Below, in pieces: positions 18,523-26,961 of a stretch of DNA of 64,000 nt. Source of the DNA: Myxococcus landrumus (GTDB lineage Bacteria; Myxococcota; Myxococcia; Myxococcales; Myxococcaceae); assembly GCF_017301635.1 (NCBI RefSeq), contig NZ_CP071091.1, forward strand, positions 3,484,001-3,548,000. Direction: 5' to 3'. A program made the translations under genes and the position numbers. Position 1 is the first letter of the stretch, and each line of letters opens with the position of its first letter. The notes beneath the pieces were generated by a model. It was given only the letters and a program-made list of their open reading frames with translations, was not told where the DNA came from and did no database searches.

Positions 18523-21300
18523 TCAGCTCCGGGGCTCGCTCGCGCTCATGCTGTCGCGCAGACGGGACAACATCTCCCGAGCCGTCTCCAGCTCCACCCG
18601 GCAGCGCTCCAGTCGTTCCCGCAGGCCGTTGAGCTCGCCCGCGTCCGCGCGCAGCTCGATGTCCCGGCACACCGCCTCCAGCGCCGAGACACCAAACCAC
18701 GCCGCGTTGGACTTGAGCGTGTGCGCGGCCCGGCTCACATCGTCCAGCACGCCCTGGCGCAGCGCCGTGAAGGCGTCATCCAGCAGCCCGGGCATGCTGA
18801 GCAGCGCGGTGTCGATGAGCTCGGGGAGGATGTTCGACGCCTGCGCGCCCAGCTCCCGCCACAGCCGCGCCAGCGCCGTGGGATTCAACCCCGGGATGCG
18901 CGCCGACAGCGGCACCAGGTCCTCGTCGAGCGGGGACTCCTCGAGGTCGACGCGCGAGGGTCGCGCCTGCGTGCCTCCCAACGGACGCGGTGTCTGGCAA
19001 CGCACCAGCGCGGCGGCCAGCGCCTCCACGCGAATGGGCTTGGCGAGGAAGTCGTCCATCCCCGCCTCGAAGCACTGCTCCCGGTCCGAGTCCATCGCGT
19101 TGGCCGTCATCGCGATGACCCACGGCTGCACCTTGGGCGGCAGCTCCCGGCGAAGCCTCCGCGTCGCCTCCAGTCCGTCCATCTCCGGCATCTGCAGGTC
19201 CATGAGCACCACGTCGAAGCGCTGACGCATGGACCACTCGAGCGCCTCGCGCCCGTTGGAAGCCGCCTGCACCTGATAGCCCAGCCGGTCCAACATCAGG
19301 CTCGCGAGGCGCTGGTTGGTGGGGTTGTCCTCCACCAGCAGGATGCGCAGCGGGACGCGGTCTCCCGGACGGTCCCTCGGCGCGAGCGCCCCCTGCGGCG
19401 GCGGCTCCACGCTCACCGGAGCCACATCCTGGGAGAAGCAGGACACCAAGGTGTCGTGGAGGTGGGAGGCTTTCATGGGGCGCGAGAGGACCGCGGAGAA
19501 TAACCCCGGCGGTGGCACCGCGCGACGTCCTGTCGACGTCAGGAGCAGCAGCGGAATCTTCCGGAGATCCTCTCGTTCCCGGATGCGGGACGCCAACGAC
19601 GGCCCATCCAGCCCGGGCATCTGCTGGTCGATGAGCACCAGGTCGAACCGCGCGCCGGGCTGAAGCTTCGCCAGGGCCTCCATCCCCGAACCCGCCTCCA
19701 CCGGCTCCGCGCCCCAGGTCTGCAACTGCCGCCCCAGCAACCGGCGATTGATGGCGTTGTCGTCGACGATGAGCACCCGCCGGCCCTGCAACGCCGGCTG
19801 GTCCGCGCGCAGATAGCCCGCCGTCGTTTGCGGCGCGGCCTGCAAGGTGAGCGCGAAGTGGAACGTGGTGCCCTTCCCGGGAACACCTTCGCTCTCCACC
19901 CAGATGCGTCCACCCATCGCCTCCACCAACCGCTTGGAGATGGCCAACCCCAGACCCGTGCCGCCAAACCGGCGCGTCACCGACACGTCCAACTGGTTGA
20001 ACGGCTGGAACAACCCCTGCTGCTTGGCGACGGGGATGCCCGGCCCCGAGTCCTGCACGGCGAAGGAGAGCACCCAAGGCGCGTCCGGCGCATCACCACG
20101 GCGCGTGCCATCCACGGACACCACCGCGCCTCCGGACTCGGTGAACTTGAGCGCGTTGCCCACCAGGTTGAGCAGCACCTGACGCAGCCGCGACGCATCC
20201 CCCATCACCACCTGAGGCACGTCCGGCGAGATGTCCGCCCCCAGGTCCAGCCCCTTCTCGCTGGCGCGCACCGCCAACAAGTCGAGCACCGACTCCACGC
20301 ACTGCCGCAGGTCGAACGGGTGGAGGTCCGCTTCGAGCCGCCCCGCTTCAATCTTGGAGAAGTCCAGCACGTCGTTGAGCAGCGTCAGCAGGGCCTCGCT
20401 GCTCTGGCGGATGGTGGAGATGAACTCGCGCTGTTCCTCGGACAGGTGCGTCTCCAGCATCAGCCCCGTCATGCCGATGATGGCGTTCATCGGCGTGCGA
20501 ATCTCGTGGCTCATCGTCGCCAGGAACAGGCTCTTGGCCTGATTGGCGGCCTCGGCCGCCTGGCGCGCGCGCTGAAGGTCGGTGATGTCGTGATAGATGG
20601 CGATGAAGCCCAACTGCCGGCCGCCCACGGACACGGGCAGCGCGAGCAGCTCCACGTCGACGATGGTGCGGTCCTTCCGCAGCCGCCGCGTGACGGAGTG
20701 GACGCGCCCGCGCTGGTTGACGTCGCGCTGGGCCTTCTTCGCGTCGGGGAGGATGGTCTCCTCGGTGGCCACCAGGTCGAAGATGTGTTTGCCCAGCGCC
20801 TCCTGCGGCGTGTAGCCGAAGAGCCGCTCCGCCGCGGGGTTCCACGAGAGCACGATGAACTGGCGGGAGATGGTGACGATGGCGACGGGGCTGTTGCGCA
20901 CCACCGCCTCGAAGAACTCCTTCTGCTGGCGGATGGAGGCCTCCACCTCCAGGCTGCCGCGCATGTCCTGGAGCTGGAGCACCCAGCCCAGCACCTCGCC
21001 TCGCGCATCCACCTGCGACAGCGTCTGCACCCGCAGGTAGTACGCCACGCCCACGACGCCCGGGCGCTGGCCCGCAAGCTCCGTCTCGTGAGGCGAATCC
21101 TGTGAGCCGCGCGCATCCGGCGGACGCCACCCGGGGAGCAGGCGCACCACCGCCGTGCCCACCAGCTCCGCGCGCGGCCCGAAGATGCGCTCCGCGGCGC
21201 GGTTGACCTCCAGGATGTTTTGCGCAGCATCGAGCACGAGCACCGCGTCGCGCGCGTGCTCGAAGACGGTGGAGTGTGCTCGTGACGCCAGGTCGGACAC
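18523..21300 (-). CDS. Hybrid histidine kinase PAS-PAS-HisKA-HATPase-REC-REC-HPt
   Basis: A 925-residue phosphorelay protein with no transmembrane segment. Order: a PAS domain (VFEHARDAVLVLDAAQNILEV), a second PAS (ILSWNPAAERLFGYTPQEAL is seen as LSWNPAAERLFGYTPQEAL), HisKA with MSHEIRTPMNAIIGMTG (phospho-His), HATPase with N-box LVGNALKFT and G-box GTGLGLAISKRL. Then come a receiver (VLIVDDNAINRRLLG, LVLIDQQMPGLDG), a second receiver (ILLVEDNPTNQRLAS, VVLMDLQMPEMDG, phospho-Asp) and a C-terminal HPt (AHTLKSNAAWFG). It senses a cytoplasmic signal, probably redox or ligand via PAS, and should pass phosphate on to an unlinked response regulator. The start is GTG preceded by GGGGGA. Confidence 0.93.
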   Translation of the reverse strand: MSDLASRAHSTVFEHARDAVLVLDAAQNILEVNRAAERIFGPRAELVGTAVVRLLPGWRPPDARGSQDSPHETELAGQRPGVVGVAYYLRVQTLSQVDARGEVLGWVLQLQDMRGSLEVEASIRQQKEFFEAVVRNSPVAIVTISRQFIVLSWNPAAERLFGYTPQEALGKHIFDLVATEETILPDAKKAQRDVNQRGRVHSVTRRLRKDRTIVDVELLALPVSVGGRQLGFIAIYHDITDLQRARQAAEAANQAKSLFLATMSHEIRTPMNAIIGMTGLMLETHLSEEQREFISTIRQSSEALLTLLNDVLDFSKIEAGRLEADLHPFDLRQCVESVLDLLAVRASEKGLDLGADISPDVPQVVMGDASRLRQVLLNLVGNALKFTESGGAVVSVDGTRRGDAPDAPWVLSFAVQDSGPGIPVAKQQGLFQPFNQLDVSVTRRFGGTGLGLAISKRLVEAMGGRIWVESEGVPGKGTTFHFALTLQAAPQTTAGYLRADQPALQGRRVLIVDDNAINRRLLGRQLQTWGAEPVEAGSGMEALAKLQPGARFDLVLIDQQMPGLDGPSLASRIREREDLRKIPLLLLTSTGRRAVPPPGLFSAVLSRPMKASHLHDTLVSCFSQDVAPVSVEPPPQGALAPRDRPGDRVPLRILLVEDNPTNQRLASLMLDRLGYQVQAASNGREALEWSMRQRFDVVLMDLQMPEMDGLEATRRLRRELPPKVQPWVIAMTANAMDSDREQCFEAGMDDFLAKPIRVEALAAALVRCQTPRPLGGTQARPSRVDLEESPLDEDLVPLSARIPGLNPTALARLWRELGAQASNILPELIDTALLSMPGLLDDAFTALRQGVLDDVSRAAHTLKSNAAWFGVSALEAVCRDIELRADAGELNGLRERLERCRVELETAREMLSRLRDSMSASEPRS

Positions 21301-21503
21301 CGTTCCCCCTACCCTCCCGAGTGTAGGTCAGCTCGGGTCCCCTCACCATTCAGCGACACCCGAACACGGGACTTCCACCGCTCTTCCCGAGGACTTGTGC
21401 CCTGGGCCCCCGGCCTTGGGCGGGAGCCTTCCAGCCATGACGGCACACCACGGCCCTTCCGTCCCCGGAAAGGCCTCGCGCCCGCCTGTCCGGCGTCACC
21501 GCG

Positions 21504-22178
21504 CTAGCGGCTGTTCCACCAGACCTTGAACTCGCTCCAGGAGATCCGCCCCGTGTTGTCCGTGTCGACGATGTCGAGGGCGATCTCCAGCTCCTCGTCC
21601 GTGACGTTCTGCCCGAGCGCCTCCAGCAGCCGCGCGAACTCCCCGCGCTCGATGGCGCCGGTCCGGTTGCGGTCATAGCGCTGGAAGATGTCGAGCAGCT
21701 CGTTGCCGGAGCTGGTCAGCTCATCCACCGCCGCGTGCTCGGGGGCGAGGGGCTGGAGGCCCGCGGACGAGGTCTCCACCTGCTCCTCGAACGCAGTGTC
21801 CTCCTCCACTGGCTCCGCCCACGCCACGATGGAGACCTCCACGGGAGCGGGTGTCTCCCGAGGGGGGGACAGCCTGGCGGTGCGTGGCGTGGACGCACTC
21901 GCGGCCTTCTTGCCACCTCGCACGCTGGTGCCGGTCTTCTTCTTCGCGGTGGTGCTCTTGCGAGCCGCGCCCTTCTTCGCGGCGCTCTTGCGAGCTGCTC
22001 CCTTCTTCGCCGGCGAGCTCTTCTTCGCCGAGCCCTTCTTCGCGGCGCTCTTTCGCGTCGCGGGCTTCTTCGCGGTCGCCTTTCGTGCCGCGGACTTCTT
22101 CGTCGCGGGCTTCTTCGCGGTGGAGGCGCGCCGGGATGACTTCTTCGCAGCACTCGACTTGCGTTTCTTCGTCGCCAT
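21504..22178 (-). CDS. Histone H1-like Lys/Ala-rich tail fused to a pair of EF-hands
   Basis: A 224-residue protein with two unlike halves. Residues 1-88 are built of KKSAA, AKKPATKKS and KKGAARKS units, a basic tail of the histone H1/AlgP/HupB type expected to bind DNA. An acidic linker (VEEDTAFEEQVETS) leads to two canonical EF-hands with loops DRNRTGAIERGE (about 169-180) and DTDNTGRISWSE (about 205-216). All six calcium-coordinating positions of both loops are suitable, including the position-12 Glu. I infer a calcium-responsive nucleoid or DNA-binding protein. ATG 22178 is preceded by AGGAGGGG at an ideal distance, which fixes the start. Confidence 0.85.
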   Translation of the reverse strand: MATKKRKSSAAKKSSRRASTAKKPATKKSAARKATAKKPATRKSAAKKGSAKKSSPAKKGAARKSAAKKGAARKSTTAKKKTGTSVRGGKKAASASTPRTARLSPPRETPAPVEVSIVAWAEPVEEDTAFEEQVETSSAGLQPLAPEHAAVDELTSSGNELLDIFQRYDRNRTGAIERGEFARLLEALGQNVTDEELEIALDIVDTDNTGRISWSEFKVWWNSR

Positions 22179-22633
22179 GAGTGAGCCCCTCCTGGGCGGC
22201 GCGCATCGTAGCGCTCTCATGGTGCGGGTCGGCAGTCCCCTGCGTGCAGGTCGCCCTCTGCCCGACCTCCCGCCCCCTCCTCCCCCCACCTGCCCTGCCC
22301 CGCAATACGCCCGCACCCCGTGCCCGCCTGCCCACCGACCTCGACTGCGGGCTTCCCTCTGGAGGGCCTCCCACCGTCCTGGGGACGACATCCACCAGCC
22401 CTCTGGGACACGGTCATGCGTGACCCACCCCCTCCGTTGGCCGATTGATACCCTGGAACGCCGACAGACAAACTGTTAGCAGGCCGAGCGTTGGGTCTTC
22501 CGGAAGCTCCCGGCGTCAAGGCGGTAGCAAGAGGGCCTTCCGCGATGTTCACATGCCATTGCGCGGTGCGAGCAGGGCCGCCCGCGCGCATCCGCGTACA
22601 CCCGCCCGAGCCCCTCAGGACTTCCGCCTCGGA
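22179..22633. promoter_or_regulatory. Divergent intergenic region upstream of the histone-like and RIO kinase genes
   Basis: A 455-base gap with no convincing gene. It holds the 5' regions of two divergent genes, a cytosine-run tract at 22269-22301 and a slightly AT-richer patch at 22440-22485 where the kinase promoter may lie. The frame upstream of the kinase is open back to 22445, but its residues are low in similarity to any domain. Confidence 0.45.
22269..22301 (-). other. Potential G-quadruplex tract upstream of the histone/EF-hand gene
   Basis: On the minus strand there are five G runs of 4, 3, 6, 5 and 3 within 33 bases, separated by 2, 5, 4 and 1 bases. This satisfies the standard four-run quadruplex pattern several times over. 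It lies about 90-125 bases before the ATG on the non-template strand, so it could fold in the DNA or in the leader RNA. Confidence 0.55.
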
Positions 22634-25183
22634 ATGAATGACTCGCTAGAGACCCTCCTCGCCGACGGAATCATCGAGGCCGTTATCGGCCAGTTGAAGA
22701 CGGGAAAGGAGGCGGAGGTGTGGCTTGTCCAGCACGCCGGGCAGGTGGTGGCCGCCAAGCTGTACAAGGAACGCCACGAGCGCAACTTCCGCAACAATGT
22801 GGGCTATCGGGAAGGGCGCGAAGTGCGCAACTCCCGGACCCGCCGCGCCATGGAGAAGGGCAGCCGCTTCGGGCAGGCCGCCGCCGAGGAGGCGTGGAAG
22901 AGCGCCGAATCGGATTCGCTGTACAAGCTGCACGCCCAAGGCGTCCGGGTACCGACGCCGGTGATGTTCTACGAGGGCATCCTCCTGATGGAGGTGGTGG
23001 TCGACGCGGAGGGCCATCCGGCGCCTCGGCTGGTGGAGGCTCCGCCGGCGACCCCCGAGGACGCGCAGACCATGTACCTGGACCTGCGAGCGCAGGTCAT
23101 CAGCATGCTGTGCGCGGACCTCATCCATGGGGACCTGTCGCCGTACAACATCCTGATGAGTTGGGCGGGCCCCACCATCATCGACTTCCCGCAGACCATC
23201 GCCGCCGCGCGCAACAACCGCGCGGAGTTCTACTTCCGTCGAGACCTGGACAACGTGCGCGAGTTCCTGGCGGCGTTCGCGCCATGGCTGCACGGGATGT
23301 CGGGGGACACGGGCGAAATCTGGAGCGCGTATGTGCGGCGTGAGCTCACGCCGGACTTCGTGCCGTCGGGGAACTTCCGTGAGGCGCCTCGCCGGCAGGG
23401 AGGCAAGGGGGCTCGGGATGGGCGTCCGGAGCCACGGCCTCAAGGTGGCCCGCGGCGCGACTTCCGCGCGCAACCCGAAGAGGTGGTCCCCGAGCTGCCC
23501 AAGGCCGCGATGACGCCGGAGGAGGCCGAAGAGGCCGAGCTGCGTGAGCTGGAGGCGTTGGTCCTTCGGCAGGGAGGTGGCGAGCGTGGCAAGCCGCCCG
23601 CGTCTCCTCCGCAGCGAGGTGGGCGCCGGGGTGGAGGTCGTCCTCCTCCGCGACAGGGGAACAACCGGCCCGCGACGCCCGCGGCACAGCGGAGTGGTGC
23701 ACCGTCGGCTTCGCGCAATGGCGCGGCACCGGCGAATGGAGCTCAACGCGGAGCAGCGGCGCATCCGCCTCCTCGGGGTGATGCCCGCAACGGGGGACAA
23801 GGTCCCGCCCAGGGTGAGCAGCGCAACGGCGGTCCGCGTTCCTTCCAGGGTGACGCGCGCAATGGGGGGCAAGGCTCCTCGCAGGGTGATGCGCGCAACG
23901 GCGGTCCTCGCTCCTTCCAGGGCGATGCACGCAACGGGGGTCCTCGCTCCTTCCAGGGCGATGCACGCAATGGGGGGCAAGGCCCCTCGCAGGGCGATGC
24001 ACGCAACGGCGGTCCTCGGTCCTTCCAGGGCGATGCACTCAGCGGGGGGCAAAGTCCATCCCAGGGCGGGCGTCGTGACGGAGGCCCGGGCGCCTTCCAG
24101 GGCGACACGCGCAACGGAGGACAATCCTCCTCGCAGGGTGGGCGTCGCAATGGGGGACCTCGGTCCTTCCAGGGCGATGCACTCAACGGGGGGCAAGCGC
24201 CCTCTCAGGGTGAGCAGCGCAACGGGGGTCCCCGCTCCTTCCAGGGCGATGCGTCCAACGAAGGGCAAGGTCCGTCTCAGGGTGAGCGGCGTAACGGGGG
24301 TCCTCGCTCCTTCCAGGGTGATGCGTCCAACGAAGGACAAGGTCCTTCGCAGGGCGAGCGGCGCAGCGGCGGTCCTCGTTCCTTCCAGGGCGATGCGTCC
24401 AACGAAGGACAAGGTCCTTCGCAGGGCGAGCGGCGCAACGGCGGTCCTCGTTCCTTCCAGGGCGACACTCGCAACGGCGGTCCGCGCGGCTCTCCCCAGG
24501 GCGGGCGCCGCAATGGAGGACCTCGTTCCTTCCAGGGCGATGCACGCAACGATGGAGCAGCGCCCCCGTCGGACAACGCGCACCTTGGTGAGCAGGGTTC
24601 TTACTCGGGCAACGCGCATCCCAGCGAGCAGCACTCGTCCGCGGGCGACTCACGCAATGGAGCCTCGGGGTCCTTCGCCGGTGAGCCGCGCAACAACGGC
24701 CAGCGGTCCTACCAGGGCTCCTCGCGCAACGGCACGCCTCGCTCTGGCCCAGAGGACACTCGCAACGGTTCGCCTCGTCCTCCCATGGGTGGACGTCGCA
24801 ACGAGCGACATGAGCGCCAGGCCAATGGCCAGCCCTCGGAGCAGAACGCCCGCTACGACAACGGCAATGGCGAGCAGGGTGATACCAACGGTTCGGCCCG
24901 GCAGAACGACTCGCGGCCTCCTCGCAACGAGCAGCGCCGAGGAGGCCCCGGCCGAGGAGCACAACCCATCGTCGAGAGCCGTCCCGCCGTCAGCACGGCA
25001 CCGGCCTCCGCTCCGAGTGGCAACGTGATGCGCGAGCCTCGGCAGAACGGCAATGGGGCTCGGCCGCAGCACCCCAACTCGAACCGGGGTGGACCTCGCG
25101 GACCTCGCGGCGGGCCTCAGGTGAGCTACGTGGCTCGCTCCTCCACACCGTCCGACTCGGGGCCCACCGAAACGGGCTCCTGA
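22634..25183 (+). CDS. RIO-family serine kinase with long repetitive Gly/Asn/Gln/Arg-rich tail
   Basis: An 849-residue protein. The first 245 residues form a RIO kinase: GKEAEVWLVQHAGQVVAAKLY (nucleotide loop and Lys), LIHGDLSPYNILM (catalytic Asp and Asn) and IIDFPQT in place of DFG, typical for RIO1-like proteins. RIO kinases act as atypical kinases/ATPases, best known in ribosome maturation. Residues about 250-849 are low complexity: about twenty 12-residue units alternating NGGPRSFQGDAR-like and NGGQGPSQGERR-like sequences, then GNG-rich and PRGPRGGP segments. The tail is basic, disordered in appearance and resembles RNA-binding RGG/prion-like regions. ATG 22634 is chosen because the kinase fold starts at once. 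Confidence 0.85.
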   Translation: MNDSLETLLADGIIEAVIGQLKTGKEAEVWLVQHAGQVVAAKLYKERHERNFRNNVGYREGREVRNSRTRRAMEKGSRFGQAAAEEAWKSAESDSLYKLHAQGVRVPTPVMFYEGILLMEVVVDAEGHPAPRLVEAPPATPEDAQTMYLDLRAQVISMLCADLIHGDLSPYNILMSWAGPTIIDFPQTIAAARNNRAEFYFRRDLDNVREFLAAFAPWLHGMSGDTGEIWSAYVRRELTPDFVPSGNFREAPRRQGGKGARDGRPEPRPQGGPRRDFRAQPEEVVPELPKAAMTPEEAEEAELRELEALVLRQGGGERGKPPASPPQRGGRRGGGRPPPRQGNNRPATPAAQRSGAPSASRNGAAPANGAQRGAAAHPPPRGDARNGGQGPAQGEQRNGGPRSFQGDARNGGQGSSQGDARNGGPRSFQGDARNGGPRSFQGDARNGGQGPSQGDARNGGPRSFQGDALSGGQSPSQGGRRDGGPGAFQGDTRNGGQSSSQGGRRNGGPRSFQGDALNGGQAPSQGEQRNGGPRSFQGDASNEGQGPSQGERRNGGPRSFQGDASNEGQGPSQGERRSGGPRSFQGDASNEGQGPSQGERRNGGPRSFQGDTRNGGPRGSPQGGRRNGGPRSFQGDARNDGAAPPSDNAHLGEQGSYSGNAHPSEQHSSAGDSRNGASGSFAGEPRNNGQRSYQGSSRNGTPRSGPEDTRNGSPRPPMGGRRNERHERQANGQPSEQNARYDNGNGEQGDTNGSARQNDSRPPRNEQRRGGPGRGAQPIVESRPAVSTAPASAPSGNVMREPRQNGNGARPQHPNSNRGGPRGPRGGPQVSYVARSSTPSDSGPTETGS
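23788..24555 (+). repeat. In-frame 36-bp tandem repeats encoding the RIO kinase tail
   Basis: About twenty-one degenerate copies of a 36-bp unit, in two alternating versions giving a 72-bp higher-order period in much of the array. One 34-residue stretch near 24260-24440 repeats the NEGQGPSQGERR-type unit three times nearly unchanged, suggesting recent expansion. One unit carries a 3-bp insertion (GGPRGSPQGGRR). All copies stay in frame. Confidence 0.85.
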
Positions 25184-25218
25184 GCCTTCACGACTTGCGC
25201 CGGCCCCTGTGAGCACAC

Positions 25219-25402
25219 CTCGCCACCGGGCCGGCTGCGCAGCCCACTCGCACCACAACCGTCCCAAAGTGCGCGCCACGCTTGAGGTGGTGGAACACCA
25301 CCACCACTTCCTCGCCACCGGGCCGGCCGCTCAGCCCACGCGAACCACGACCTTCCCGAAGTGGGCGCCACTCTTGAGGTGGTGGAACGCCGCCACCGCC
25401 TC
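25219..25402. repeat. 92-bp imperfect tandem duplication of the oxidoreductase 3' end
   Basis: Bases 25219-25310 and 25311-25402 are diverged copies in direct orientation. The second contains the true end of the oxidoreductase gene (stop at 25331). The first, just downstream on the minus strand, still reads FHHLKRGAHFGTVVVRVG but has lost the stop codon (TCA to GCA on the plus strand). Several substitutions are scattered along the unit, so the event is not recent. Confidence 0.75.
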
Positions 25403-26344
25403 CTCGAACGGGAAGACGCGGTCCACCACCGGACGCACCGAATGCTGCGTGAAGGCGCGCACGAGCGCCTCGAAGCTCTCGCGATGCCCCACGACAACCC
25501 CCTGCACCCGCAGGTTCTGCATGAGAATCGGCGTCAGCGGCGCCGTCGCCGCACCACCACTCAGCACGCCGATGACGGACACCGTGCCTCCCGGCCGCAC
25601 CGCGCGCAGTGACTTCTCGAACGTCCCGGCCCCTCCGACCTCCACGACGTGATCCACCCCCACGTTCTTCGTGAGGCCGCGCGCCACCTTCTCCCAGTCC
25701 GGCGTCGTGACGTAGTTGATGACGTCATGCGCACCGAGCGCACGCGCCCTCTCCAACTTCTCGTCCCGGCTGGAAGTGATGATGATGCGCGCCCCCATCA
25801 GCTTCGCGATCTGCAGCGCGAAGATGGAGACCCCACCCGTCCCCTGGAGCAACACCACATCCCCGGCCTTCAGCGCACCGTGCGTCACCAGCGCGCTCCA
25901 CGCCGTCACCGCCGCGCAAGGGAGCGTGGCCGCTTCTTCATCGGTCAGATAGTCCGGCGTCGCCACCACGCCCTCTTCCCGGAGCACCATCGTGTCCGCC
26001 AACGCACCATCCAGCGGCCCACCCAGCGCGTTCTGATGCACCGCACGCGAGGGCTCTCCCGCAACCCACGCCTGGGAGAAGGTGCCCATCACCCGGTCCC
26101 CCGGCTTCACGCGCGTCACCCCCGGCCCCACCTCGTCCACCACTCCCGCGCCATCCGAGTTCGGAATCAACGGCAGCTTCAGCGAGGGGTTGTAGCGGCC
26201 CTCCACCATCATCAAGTCGCGGGAGTTGAGGCTCGTGGCCTTCACGCGCACCCGCACCTGAAACGGTCCCGGCGTGGGGTCCGGCCGCTCACACGCCACC
26301 AGGTTCTCCAGCCCGAACTTCCCGCGAATCTCGTAGGCCTTCAT
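25331..26344 (-). CDS. Zinc-independent NAD(P)-dependent alcohol dehydrogenase/quinone oxidoreductase (MDR family)
   Basis: A 337-residue medium-chain reductase. It has the GroES-like N-terminus (MKAYEIRGKFGLENLVACE, RVKATSLNSRDLMMVEGRY) and the nucleotide-binding fold with LLQGTGGVSIFALQIAKLMGARI. The cysteine cluster of structural-zinc dehydrogenases is absent, so it is closest to quinone oxidoreductase/zeta-crystallin-like and 'zinc-type' NAD-dependent members lacking zinc. It ends FHHLKSGAHFGKVVVRVG. ATG 26344 is chosen over an upstream in-frame start because the family begins at MKAYE. The physiological substrate is unknown. Confidence 0.88.
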   Translation of the reverse strand: MKAYEIRGKFGLENLVACERPDPTPGPFQVRVRVKATSLNSRDLMMVEGRYNPSLKLPLIPNSDGAGVVDEVGPGVTRVKPGDRVMGTFSQAWVAGEPSRAVHQNALGGPLDGALADTMVLREEGVVATPDYLTDEEAATLPCAAVTAWSALVTHGALKAGDVVLLQGTGGVSIFALQIAKLMGARIIITSSRDEKLERARALGAHDVINYVTTPDWEKVARGLTKNVGVDHVVEVGGAGTFEKSLRAVRPGGTVSVIGVLSGGAATAPLTPILMQNLRVQGVVVGHRESFEALVRAFTQHSVRPVVDRVFPFEEAVAAFHHLKSGAHFGKVVVRVG

Positions 26345-26420
26345 GAGGCGCGTTCTATCGCGCCCCCTGTCCACGCGGGAGTCTCCTCCTCCACCCCTCA
26401 TCCACTGAACAGAGCACGCG

Positions 26421-26882
26421 TCAGCCGCGCTCGGCTTCGAGCCGCGCCACCGCCTGCCGCAGCGTGAGGATGGTGAAGGGCAGCTCGCGCCGGTCCGCCA
26501 TCGAGAGGACGCGCTTGTCCTTGCTCACCAGCCAACTCGCCCGGGCCCGCGCGGCCAACACCAGGAACCGCTGGTCATCCCGGTCCTTGCACCGAGGCAG
26601 CTCCGGCGCGGGCGCCCCCTCCCCCTCGCGAAGCAACCGCGCCCGGGCCCGATAGCGCTCGAGCGCCGTCCGCCGCGCCTCCACCTCCCGCCCCGGCAGG
26701 AAGTTGCGCGAGGCGAGCACGAAGCCCAGCTCCGCCAGCATCCCCTCCTCCACCCACGCCACCACCCGCCCCTCCTCCAGCGCCTCCCTCAACACCCCCG
26801 TGGCGGGGTCCTCGAAGACGTAGAGGTCCAGGACCACATTGGTGTCGAGCACCACGGACAGGGGCGGCATCGCGGGAGTCAT
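26421..26882 (-). CDS. PIN-domain protein of the toxin-associated COG1569 group
   Basis: A 153-residue PIN-fold protein. Acidic active-site residues are visible in VVLDTNVVLDLY, EGMLAELGFVL, CKDRDDQRFLVLA and LVSKDKRVL, the set needed for metal-dependent RNase activity. Relatives are annotated as toxin components of toxin-antitoxin pairs, but no small antitoxin gene is adjacent: the flanking genes are an oxidoreductase on the same strand and a divergent helicase. It may act alone or with an unlinked partner. Alternative start at 26870. Confidence 0.8.
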   Translation of the reverse strand: MTPAMPPLSVVLDTNVVLDLYVFEDPATGVLREALEEGRVVAWVEEGMLAELGFVLASRNFLPGREVEARRTALERYRARARLLREGEGAPAPELPRCKDRDDQRFLVLAARARASWLVSKDKRVLSMADRRELPFTILTLRQAVARLEAERG

Positions 26883-26961
26883 TCACGGCACAACCTACCG
26901 GACGACAGTGCCCCCCGAGGCTCTTTCCCATCGCACCGTCCGCCGTGATACCCCCAAAGCC

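Noticed and set aside
17314-19503. A 729-codon open frame on the plus strand across the nucleotidyltransferase and the hybrid kinase
   Set aside because: It runs antisense to two genes with clear motifs and has Arg/Gln/His-rich composition typical of reversed high-GC codons.
23788-24555. CRISPR array suggested by regular short repeats
   Set aside because: Repeats are back to back without unique spacers, differ in sequence, keep the coding frame and encode the RIO kinase tail; no cas gene is near.
26421-26882. Toxin-antitoxin operon around the PIN gene
   Set aside because: No small antitoxin gene with a DNA-binding domain is present on either side, so only the PIN protein itself is reported.
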